From NCBI GenBank assembly GCA_039817825.1, contig JBCBVA010000004.1:1-64000 (forward strand): a stretch of 64,000 nt of DNA, read 5' to 3'. Below are positions 1 through 7,519 of the stretch, in pieces. Source of the stretch: PCC-7336 sp039817825. Lineage in GTDB: Bacteria > Cyanobacteriota > Cyanobacteriia > Thermostichales > PCC-7336. Below the pieces are notes generated by a model. The model was not told the DNA's origin, did not search any database, and saw only the letters and a list, made by a program, of their open reading frames with translations. The stretch's first letter is position 1. Each line of letters begins with the position of its first letter. Both the position numbers and the translations under genes were made by a program.

Positions 1-618
1 ATACCCATCAACGGTATAGTCCGCATTCGCAAAATCAGGAGAATCTAAAATCCCACCACTACCAACTTCGTTAAAACCTTCAGCCAGCTGTACACCAGCT
101 CCCTCAACGACTCCAGTATCAGGCACTTGTTGTCCGAAGAATGCAGTATCGTCTGGCAGCTCAGTATTGACCTCAGTTCCAGCATCGTATGCTTCCGAAC
201 CTAGGACGCTAATATTCAAGGGGTTAAAATTACCATTCTCATCAAATAACTCATAGGCAAATTCATTTTCATTTCCGATAAAGGTGTCATTGCTAGGCAG
301 CACCATCGAGGCAAAACTAAAGTAGCGAGCATTGTCTTGAGAGGTATCGACTAGTAACTCCAGTCTGACGGTTTCCCCTGGTGCAATAGGGGCATTGCCA
401 GCCGTTCCATCAACGTGTCCCAATCCACTGAAGGCAAATTCTTCGGCAATAACGCTATTGTTACCATCCTCAGCTAAACGCTCTAATCCTGGTGACGATG
501 GTCTACCCGTATCGAAGGTGTCGAACCCTCCATGTACTCCGACCCAGACCGGGGTCAAACTCGTACCATTTGTGGGAGCCGTGTTAGTAACTTGGACGAC
601 AACTTGCTGTAGCGACAT
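1..618 (-). CDS. Spondin-domain protein (C-terminus outside the window)
   Basis: The reverse strand is open from an ATG at 618 to the window edge, giving 206 codons with no stop, so the gene is cut by the window. The product opens with QVTNTAPTNGTSLTPVWVGVH, continues with a GGFDTFDTG stretch, and later has APGETVRLEL and FASMVLPSNDTFIGN. This pattern is typical of the Spondin_N domain, which in bacteria occurs in secreted or surface proteins. An AGAGGAAG ribosome site lies about 5 bases before the ATG. No signal peptide is visible, because the domain begins almost at residue 5; export could be by a C-terminal signal that lies outside the window. Domain call fairly sure; function unknown. Confidence 0.8.
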   Translation of the reverse strand, partial: MSLQQVVVQVTNTAPTNGTSLTPVWVGVHGGFDTFDTGRPSSPGLERLAEDGNNSVIAEEFAFSGLGHVDGTAGNAPIAPGETVRLELLVDTSQDNARYFSFASMVLPSNDTFIGNENEFAYELFDENGNFNPLNISVLGSEAYDAGTEVNTELPDDTAFFGQQVPDTGVVEGAGVQLAEGFNEVGSGGILDSPDFANADYTVDGY

Positions 619-1078
619 CAATGCTTCCTCTACGTTTGTGGTGGGTGATTCATTTGTCAGAAAAATAAGAGCGCCGTAAGACAATAGCCGCCTCAAAACA
701 ATAGCCGTCTCAAAACAAACGCACAGCAAAACATTCACACGGTTGTGTGAAGCAAAATACGCGATCGCATCCGAAACTATTTTCGTTCTGCTAAGACGTT
801 ACCTACACTGGCTGCTTACGTTTGCTGCCTGCCCTGTTGTATTGAAAATCTGACGCGGCAGCATACTCTATCCACTCAGGAGAGAGGCTACAAATTTTAT
901 TAGAAAATTGGTTGAGACTAAAATGAGAATATCCTCATCTCTACTTAAGTCATTCCCAAGCGAAAACGTTGGAGCTAAATGCGAGACATTCAGCCCAGCT
1001 TAACGATCGGAAATCCTCCGAGAGCCCGACCGTCCACGAGAAATAGTCAGTGGAAATGCTGTCGTCTTTGGATTCCAA
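619..1078. other. Intergenic stretch between the spondin gene and glpK
   Basis: No convincing gene was found. It should hold the promoter of the leftward spondin gene and the 3' end region of glpK. A GCGATCGC octamer lies near 762-769. No strong terminator hairpin was seen. Confidence 0.4.
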
Positions 1079-2596
1079 TTACACCGCCCAGTGCTTGGCT
1101 CGCTTCACCGCCTCCTTCCATAATCCGAAGTTCTTCTGAGCCTGCTCGGCTCCCTCGCCGGGAACAAACACCCGATCGACCTGACGCTTAGCCACCATCT
1201 CCGCATAGCTGGGATAGAACCCTGCTGCCAAGCCTGCTGCAAATGCTGCCCCCTGAGCCGTTGCATCTGCGAGTGCCGGACGTTCCACCTCAATTCCGGC
1301 CGCATCCGCCTGGAACTGCATCAAGAAATCATTCTGGCTGGCTCCGCCATCCACTTTCAGTCGGCGAATCGGAGTTCCCAAATCCTTGTTGACGCACTCC
1401 ACAATCTCGCACACCTGATAAGCGATCGCCTCCACCACCGCCCGCACCATGTGCTCCCGCTTCGCTCCGCCGGTAATGCCAACGTAAGCTCCCCGCGCCG
1501 TCATATCCCAATGGGGAGCCCCTAAGCCGCTCAAGGCCGGGACGAAAAACACTCCGTTACTATCGGGTACCGACTGACAAATGCCTTCAGTTTCTTCAGA
1601 GGATTGAATAATACCGAGACCGTCCCGCAGCCATTGAATGCAGGCACCGCCGGTAAACATGCTGCCTTCCAGAGCGTATCCGGCACTGAATCCCGTCCCT
1701 GACTGGCCGTTCCCAGAGGTTTTGTCCGTCCAAGCCACGGTCGTCAGTAGCTGATTGTTCGATCTCGCGATCGCATCCCCGGTATGGGACACCAAAAAGC
1801 AGCCGGTGCCGTAGGTGCATTTCATCAAGCCGGGGCGATCGCAGCCGTGGCCGTACAGTGCAGCCTGCTGATCTCCCAGCACCGCCATCACCGGTAACTC
1901 TACACCGCAAATATCGGGGCTTAAGGTGCCGAAGTTGCCCAGACTGGGTTCGATGCTGGGGAGAAAAAGGCGAGGTATGCCGAATAAATCCAGTAGGGTG
2001 TCGTCCCACTCTCCCGACCCAATATTGAACAGCATGGTGCGGCTGGCGTTGCTGTGGTCGGTGGCATGGACTTTGCCTCCCGTTAAATTCCACAGCACCC
2101 AGGTATCGACGGTTCCAGCAAGGACGTTACCGAGATCGATGTCCGGCTGCGTGCGCTTCACTTCATCCAACAGCCAACTGAGTTTGCTAGCCGAGAAATA
2201 AGCATCTAAGACCAAGCCCGTTCGCTCGGCAATGTCTTGAGCGTGTCCCGCTTCCCGTAAGCGATCGCAAGCGGATGCAGTCCGACGATCCTGCCACACA
2301 ATCGCCTTGTGCAAGGGTTGCCCAGTCGTCTTATCCCACAACAAGCAGGTTTCCCGCTGCACCGTCAGCCCAACGGCTTGTACTGCAGTCGGCTCAATCC
2401 CCGAAGACGCAAACACCTCGCGAATGACGGTCTGAGTATCCTGCCAAATTTCGCTAGCATCGTGCTCCAGCCACCCCGGTTGGGGGTAGTACTGCGTTAA
2501 TTCCTTGTACGCCTGCACGATCGCCTGTCCGTCAGCATCAAACAGGATGGCACGATTTCCCGTAGTTCCCAGATCGAGGGCCAGAATATAGCTCAA
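1079..2596 (-). CDS. glpK: Glycerol kinase
   Basis: The 505-residue product is a full-length FGGY-family sugar kinase that phosphorylates glycerol to sn-glycerol 3-phosphate in the cytoplasm, feeding glycerolipid synthesis or glycerol use. The N-terminal phosphate-binding loop ALDLGTTGNRAILFD is at residues 5-19 (the family usually has DQGTTS). WLEHDASEIW, KAIVWQDRRT and YGTGCFLVSHTGD follow in the expected order, and VDGGASQNDFLMQFQAD near residue 410 forms the adenosine site. The start codon is TTG at 2594-2596 with a GAGG about 8 bases upstream; no in-frame ATG lies close by. It stands alone, with no glpD or glpF beside it. Confidence 0.93.
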   Translation of the reverse strand: MSYILALDLGTTGNRAILFDADGQAIVQAYKELTQYYPQPGWLEHDASEIWQDTQTVIREVFASSGIEPTAVQAVGLTVQRETCLLWDKTTGQPLHKAIVWQDRRTASACDRLREAGHAQDIAERTGLVLDAYFSASKLSWLLDEVKRTQPDIDLGNVLAGTVDTWVLWNLTGGKVHATDHSNASRTMLFNIGSGEWDDTLLDLFGIPRLFLPSIEPSLGNFGTLSPDICGVELPVMAVLGDQQAALYGHGCDRPGLMKCTYGTGCFLVSHTGDAIARSNNQLLTTVAWTDKTSGNGQSGTGFSAGYALEGSMFTGGACIQWLRDGLGIIQSSEETEGICQSVPDSNGVFFVPALSGLGAPHWDMTARGAYVGITGGAKREHMVRAVVEAIAYQVCEIVECVNKDLGTPIRRLKVDGGASQNDFLMQFQADAAGIEVERPALADATAQGAAFAAGLAAGFYPSYAEMVAKRQVDRVFVPGEGAEQAQKNFGLWKEAVKRAKHWAV

Positions 2597-2910
2597 GCAA
2601 ACACCTCTGCAGTACCGACAGGCAGGTCATCAACCACTCCCGATCGGTCTCACCTTCATCCATCAGAGGTACGTCCAGTCCAGACCGTCCAAGCAGCACT
2701 CAACCTGCTAATGCCACACATACGGGCCAAACTCACAAACTGCGCAAATATTCCACGGTTTTAAAGATTGCAGCGGTGGTGTCAGTCGGTTGTTTGAATG
2801 AATGTTGCAGGAGCATACGTCCCGTAAGACATCAAGGATGTTTCTGTGAAGCTGACTTCAGCCAAGGAACTGGCTCCATATCTCAATAAAGAAGCAGATA
2901 TTTAAAAGCC

Positions 2911-2929
2911 TTTTAACCCAGCCATAACC
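2911..2929 (+). promoter_or_regulatory. Pho-box-like direct repeats upstream of the phosphatase gene
   Basis: Two 8-base direct repeats, TTTTAACC (2911-2918) and CCATAACC (2922-2929), are separated by 3 bases. A weaker ATTTAAAA lies just upstream. Cyanobacterial PhoB/SphR sites are PyTTAAPyPy(T/A)-type octamers spaced by 3 bases, so this fits the pattern. It lies about 60 bases before a PhoX-family phosphatase start, which is where a phosphate-starvation activator would bind. Inference from motif and context. Confidence 0.5.
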
Positions 2930-2955
2930 CATTTTCTCGCGAACTTCACGCAGGA

Positions 2956-2982
2956 TGACAGGTAAAAGAGATTGACCTGTCA
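2956..2982 (+). promoter_or_regulatory. Inverted repeat just before the phosphatase start codon
   Basis: TGACAGGT (2956-2963) and ACCTGTCA (2975-2982) form a perfect 8-bp inverted repeat with an 11-base spacer, ending 5 bases before the ATG at 2988. In RNA it could fold over the ribosome-binding region; in DNA it could be a dimeric repressor site. No standard Shine-Dalgarno sequence is visible between it and the ATG. Confidence 0.45.
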
Positions 2983-2987
2983 GAGCA

Positions 2988-5189
2988 ATGAAATTTAATC
3001 GCAGACAATTCCTGATGATGCTGGGCGCTAGTGCAGGAGCAACTGCGGCCTCTAATCTCATTCAGTGGCCCTATGCTGCTAACACCGGAGCCGCTACTGC
3101 CGCGTCCATTCCCTTCCCCACCCTGCTAGGCGCCATGCCCATCCTCACTAGCGGCATCGAAGGCGATGAGCCCCAGATCGAGGCATACTCAGAATTTTCC
3201 GTCTCCGATGATGTCGTTCTGCCAGAAGGCTATACCTACGATGTGGTGGCCGCCTGGGGAGACGACGTGGGAGACTCCCGCTTTGGTTACAACAATGACT
3301 ACCTCTCCTTCGTAGAGACCGGCCCTGGCAACGGCTTCCTCACCATCAACTTTGAATACATTAGTGGGGCCACCTGGCTGGCCACGTTCCCCGACGTGAT
3401 TGGCGGATCGGTCGAACTCGGCACCGTCACGGCTGCCCTCTCAGAAGAGGGCGAAATTGATGTCTTTAGCCTTGATGACAGCGATCCCATCAAAACCGAA
3501 TTGGTGGCTGTTGCTCGCGAGGCCATGATCGACCAAGGAATCGGAGTGATCTCCATTCGCCGCAACGAAGACGGCAGTTGGGAACGCACATTTTCAGCGA
3601 GCGATCGCCGCATTACCGGTATCTCCGGCCTGGACGACGATCGCTACCTCAAAGCCACCGGCCCCGCCGTCGCCATTTTCGAAAAAGCCGAGCGCCAAGG
3701 GTACGACGACGGCCTGGGAGCACAAATTATCGGCACCTTCGGTAACTGCTCCGGCGGCACCACCCCCTGGGGCACCGTCCTCAGCGCCGAAGAAAACTTT
3801 CAAAATCAAGTGGTGGAGCCCGTCCTTGCCGATGGTTCTTCCCCTAGCCCCGCCGACTCTCCTGTTGTCATGGGTGATGGTGATTTTAACGGCCACGGTA
3901 ATACGTTTGGCCTCGCCGGTAACAAGTACGGCTGGATGGTAGAAGTCGATCCGGCTAACCCTGACGACTTCGGCACCAAGCACACCTGGCTGGGTCGCTT
4001 CCGCCACGAGGCGGTTGCCGTCCGTGCTGAAGCGGGTGCGCCACTTGCCGTATATTCCGGGTGCGATCGCCGCAGCGGTCACGTCTATAAATTTGTCAGC
4101 ACCGACGCGGTTGCCGATCCCGCGGACAAAGGCAACTCAGCTCTGATGGGCAATGGCGTTCTCTACGCTGCCAAGTTCCACGAAGACGGTACCGGCGAAT
4201 GGATGGCCCTCAATCCCGATACTCCTGTCAACCCCGTTCGCCCCAGCGACGTGTTTGGTGAGGATGACGAGCCCATTGTGGTTCTGCCCCAGCGTCCAGA
4301 GGGGGGAGTGTTTAAGGCCATGACTGATGCTGACATTGATGACTTTAGCGCTAAATTTTCCACCCTAGCCGACCTCTACGAAGGCACCTCCGAAGAGAAG
4401 CAAGGGGCCATCCTAATCGACGCCCACTATGCCGCCAACGCCGCTGGTGCCACTACCACTGCCCGACCCGAAGACACGGACTTAGCCCCCGACGGCAGTA
4501 TATTCATTGCCTTCACCTCCGGCATCCCTGGTAGCGATGGCGGCCCCAACAAAGCCATCTTCAGTGTTGATGGTGCTGCTTACGAACACGGCTGGATCTT
4601 CAAGCTGGTGGAAGATGACAACGCCCCCGGAGCCATGACCTTTACCTGGGAGAGAACAGCGGTTGGTGGCGAGCCCGTCGAGGGGGGGTTGGGCTTCTCC
4701 AACCCTGACAACCTGGAGTTCGATAGCAACGGCAACCTGTGGATGGTGACGGATATGTCCAGCAGTCGCCAGAACAAAGCTGTGCCTGCCGGTCGAGTGG
4801 ACGAAGAAGGAGAGCCTCTCAGCCAGTCCAGTTTGCGTGGTCTGTTTGGCAACAACTCTGTCTGGTATATCCCCACTTCGGGTGAGAATGCCGGACAAGC
4901 GTACCTGTTTGCCTACGGGCCAATGGACTGTGAAATGACTGGGCCGTTTGTGACCGCCGACAATAGCACTTTGTTTTTGGCGGCACAGCATCCAGGGGAG
5001 GTGAACGGCGTTCGTCAGGACATGGCCTCCGAGGTTCGCGACTACGAAATGCGCACAACTGGTGGGGCTACATTTATGCAAAAGCGCGAGGTTCCGGTGG
5101 GTTCCAACTGGCCTGCCAAGACCGCTAATGCGGCACCCCGCCCTGCGGTTGTAGCCGTGCGTCGCACTGACAATCAGTCGCTGGTGTAG
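2988..5189 (+). CDS. Tat-exported PhoX-family phosphatase (DUF839)
   Basis: This 733-residue protein belongs to the PhoX/DUF839 family of Ca/Fe-dependent alkaline phosphatases or phosphodiesterases, which release phosphate from organic esters outside the cytoplasm. The N-terminus has a twin-arginine signal, NRRQFLMMLGASAG, with the arginines at residues 5-6, as expected for a protein that folds with metals before export. Family-typical stretches include NNDYLSFV, NFEYIS, GTFGNCSGGTTPWGT, LSAEENF, LGRFRHEAVAV and DNLEFDSNGNLWMVTD. A Pho-box-like motif upstream suggests induction by phosphate starvation. The length fits the longer cyanobacterial members. Substrate specificity cannot be read from the sequence. 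Confidence 0.85.
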   Translation: MKFNRRQFLMMLGASAGATAASNLIQWPYAANTGAATAASIPFPTLLGAMPILTSGIEGDEPQIEAYSEFSVSDDVVLPEGYTYDVVAAWGDDVGDSRFGYNNDYLSFVETGPGNGFLTINFEYISGATWLATFPDVIGGSVELGTVTAALSEEGEIDVFSLDDSDPIKTELVAVAREAMIDQGIGVISIRRNEDGSWERTFSASDRRITGISGLDDDRYLKATGPAVAIFEKAERQGYDDGLGAQIIGTFGNCSGGTTPWGTVLSAEENFQNQVVEPVLADGSSPSPADSPVVMGDGDFNGHGNTFGLAGNKYGWMVEVDPANPDDFGTKHTWLGRFRHEAVAVRAEAGAPLAVYSGCDRRSGHVYKFVSTDAVADPADKGNSALMGNGVLYAAKFHEDGTGEWMALNPDTPVNPVRPSDVFGEDDEPIVVLPQRPEGGVFKAMTDADIDDFSAKFSTLADLYEGTSEEKQGAILIDAHYAANAAGATTTARPEDTDLAPDGSIFIAFTSGIPGSDGGPNKAIFSVDGAAYEHGWIFKLVEDDNAPGAMTFTWERTAVGGEPVEGGLGFSNPDNLEFDSNGNLWMVTDMSSSRQNKAVPAGRVDEEGEPLSQSSLRGLFGNNSVWYIPTSGENAGQAYLFAYGPMDCEMTGPFVTADNSTLFLAAQHPGEVNGVRQDMASEVRDYEMRTTGGATFMQKREVPVGSNWPAKTANAAPRPAVVAVRRTDNQSLV

Positions 5190-5196
5190 TCGTCGG

Positions 5197-5256
5197 GAAA
5201 TATCAATCGGAGTGGAGTCGTAGTAGCAAGCAGCGATCCACTCCGATTGACATTTC
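5197..5256 (+). terminator. Long hairpin after the phosphatase gene
   Basis: Positions 5197-5216 and 5237-5256 are inverted copies over 20 bases with one mismatch; the inner 14 bp (TCAATCGGAGTGGA) are perfect. The loop is 20 bases. The hairpin starts 8 bases after the stop codon and lies between convergent genes. It lacks a clear T-run, as is common in cyanobacteria. Confidence 0.6.
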
Positions 5257-5376
5257 AATGTTTTGTGGCGCGATGCCGTCAGGGGTTGAACGAGCCACCA
5301 GACTTGCTCGCTTGCGCTGACAGAATCTACGCTAGTAACAGGAATTCCTGTTGGAAGAATTTATTTCGACCCATCG

Positions 5377-6015
5377 CTAGCGCGGTTGAATGACCGATCG
5401 CAATCCGAGAGCAGTCAGTAGGGCACCCATCACCAATAGCAAAATACTCGGAGGATTGGGCAATGCTGACGGCGGCACGGCAGCCTCCAAGTTGGAGTTA
5501 CTGGGATTGTCGGCATCGTAGGCGATCGCTACCGTTGACCGACCGCTCAGTTGGCTGTTGTAAACATCGGGGGCTAACTCCAGCTGTCCTTGAAAATAGA
5601 ACTCACCATTCGGTAAATCCGATGCGGCCTCTGCGGCCTCGAACGCAGCTTGGTAAGACCCTTCGGAGGCTGTACCCCCCTGCATAAACTGCTCTTGTAA
5701 CAGATCGTTGACCTCTGCAGGAGAGACGGTCGAAGCACCCGGAGTATCGGCATCGGCAGGGGCTGTAAATTGGTAGGTGATGTCGTACTGCACCACCCGT
5801 CCCGACGAGGTATTAATCAGTTGTGATGCATTGATAACAGTTCCAGTGGTTTGGGCGTCCCGCGATCGGGCCAGCTGGTGCCACTGGCGCGATTCTTGCA
5901 TAGCGTCCCACGACCCCTTGCCACCGATCGCCAAAAACATGATGCCTACCACCAGCGGCTTAATTGCAATTCTGCGAGGCGACTGTTGAGCTTGAACCAT
6001 TTGTTCCCACTGCAC
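5377..6015 (-). CDS. DUF3592 membrane protein
   Basis: This 212-residue protein has two membrane segments, one near residues 18-38 (IAIKPLVVGIMFLAIGGKGS) and one at the C-terminus (SILLLVMGALLTALGLRSVI). A soluble loop between them contains TGTVINASQLINTSSGRVVQYDITYQF and VAIAYDADNPSNSNLE. This matches DUF3592: a beta-rich extracytoplasmic domain between two helices, with the DP-x-NP type ending (here YDADNPSNS). The function of the family is unknown. Translation may begin at GTG 6015 or at an in-frame ATG at 6000. It is divergent from the P450 gene, sharing the 70-base region 6016-6085. Confidence 0.7.
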   Translation of the reverse strand: MQWEQMVQAQQSPRRIAIKPLVVGIMFLAIGGKGSWDAMQESRQWHQLARSRDAQTTGTVINASQLINTSSGRVVQYDITYQFTAPADADTPGASTVSPAEVNDLLQEQFMQGGTASEGSYQAAFEAAEAASDLPNGEFYFQGQLELAPDVYNSQLSGRSTVAIAYDADNPSNSNLEAAVPPSALPNPPSILLLVMGALLTALGLRSVIQPR

Positions 6016-6085
6016 GTCTGCTAAGTTATGGGGCAGGATAACTCAATTTCGTATGCCACATCGGTGATTCAAGCAACGACTACCT

Positions 6086-7417
6086 ATGTCCCTACCCCTA
6101 CCCCCTGGTGATTTCGGCCTCCCCGTCATTGGCAACACCCTCAACTTTTTCACCGACCCGGATTTCGCTCGCAAACAGCACGAAAAATACGGCCCGCTGT
6201 TCAAAACTCGCTTGCTCGGTCAACCCACTATTTTTGTGCAAGGGCCGGATGCCAATCGCTTTTTGTTCAGCCAAGAGAGCGATCGCTTCGCTGTCACTTG
6301 GCCGGCCAGCGTTCGGACCCTGCTCGGCCCTCTGTCCCTAGCATTGCAAACTGGCGGAGTCCACGCTCAGCGACGCCGCCTGATGGCACAAGCCTTTCAG
6401 CCCAGAGCATTGGCAGGCTACATCGACACGATGGAAGCTATCAGCGATCGCTACTTCCAGCACTGGGCGCAAACATCCTCGCTGACGTGGTACCCGCAAC
6501 TGCGGCGCTATACCTTCGACATCGCGTGCAAGTTGTTGGTGGGACTGGACAACGCATCTGAAACCGACTTGGGAGAGCTATTCGAGATTTGGTGCTTGGG
6601 ATTGTTTACCTTTCCGGTGAACCTGCCCTGGACGTCATTCGGAAAGGCGAAGCGCAGCCGGGACTTGCTATTGGCGGAGCTAGAGAGGCTGATTCGCGAT
6701 CGCAAGCAAGCCGAACAGAGCCCAGACACTACCGATGCCCTCGAACTCCTTCTGAACGCAACCGACGACAACGGCGATCGGCTGTCGATTGAAGAGCTCA
6801 AGGATCAAGTCTTGCTATTGCTGTTTGCCGGCCACGAAACCCTGACGTCTTCGCTGGCCTCCTTCTGCTTGACGATTGCCCAAAATCCCGAGGTCAAAGC
6901 CAAAGCAAAGGCCGAACAACAAGCATTAACAGGACAACCCTTCACTCTGGATACGCTGAAGCAGATGATCTATCTAGAACAGGTGCTCAAAGAGGTGCTG
7001 AGGGTGGTGCCTCCGGTTGGCGGTGGGTTTCGCAAAGTCCTGCAGACGTGCGAGTACGGCGGCTATCAAATTCCGAAAGGCTGGACGGTGTTGTACCAAA
7101 TCAATCGCACCCATCAAGATCCCGACATTTACCAACAGCCGCAGACCTTTGACCCCGATCGCTTTGGAGACGGTCGTTCTGAAGATAAAGCCAAGCCGTT
7201 TAGTCACGTTCCATTTGGCGGTGGTCTGCGGGAATGTCTGGGGAAAGAATTTGCTCGGCTGGAAATGAAAATTTTCGCCGCCAAGTTACTGCGAGAGTAC
7301 GATTGGACGCTGCTACCCGACCAAAATTTAGACTTTACGATTGCACCCACTCCTATTCCCAAAGATGGGCTGAAAGTGGACTTCTGGGCAACCGGTTCGT
7401 GGGAGAAGCAACCGTGA
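6086..7417 (+). CDS. Cytochrome P450, CYP120-like
   Basis: The 443-residue product opens with LPLPPGDFGLPVIGNTLNF, very like cyanobacterial CYP120A1, which hydroxylates retinoic acid. P450 landmarks are in order: the I-helix oxygen-activation motif AGHET near residues 248-252, the ExxR motif in KEVLRVVPP near 301, and the heme-thiolate signature FGGGLRECLGKEFARLE with the ligand Cys near 383. There is no N-terminal membrane anchor, so the enzyme is probably soluble. A retinoid or other apocarotenoid is the likely substrate by family analogy, and the pds-crtB carotenoid genes lie elsewhere in the same window. P450 identity is certain; the CYP120 assignment rests on recalled sequence similarity. 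Confidence 0.9.
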   Translation: MSLPLPPGDFGLPVIGNTLNFFTDPDFARKQHEKYGPLFKTRLLGQPTIFVQGPDANRFLFSQESDRFAVTWPASVRTLLGPLSLALQTGGVHAQRRRLMAQAFQPRALAGYIDTMEAISDRYFQHWAQTSSLTWYPQLRRYTFDIACKLLVGLDNASETDLGELFEIWCLGLFTFPVNLPWTSFGKAKRSRDLLLAELERLIRDRKQAEQSPDTTDALELLLNATDDNGDRLSIEELKDQVLLLLFAGHETLTSSLASFCLTIAQNPEVKAKAKAEQQALTGQPFTLDTLKQMIYLEQVLKEVLRVVPPVGGGFRKVLQTCEYGGYQIPKGWTVLYQINRTHQDPDIYQQPQTFDPDRFGDGRSEDKAKPFSHVPFGGGLRECLGKEFARLEMKIFAAKLLREYDWTLLPDQNLDFTIAPTPIPKDGLKVDFWATGSWEKQP

Positions 7418-7430
7418 ATGTTAGCGTTCG

Positions 7431-7450
7431 CAGACGCTAAAACGGACTGA
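7431..7450 (+). terminator. Hairpin after the P450 gene
   Basis: TTAGCGT (7431-7437) and ACGCTAA (7444-7450) form a perfect 7-bp stem with a 6-base loop, 13 bases after the P450 stop codon. There is no T-run. Confidence 0.4.
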
Positions 7451-7519
7451 TTTATTGCGTATCGAGTATCAGCCCATAGGATAGCCACTAGCTACCCAAG
7501 CCTTCTCCCCCACCACAGC

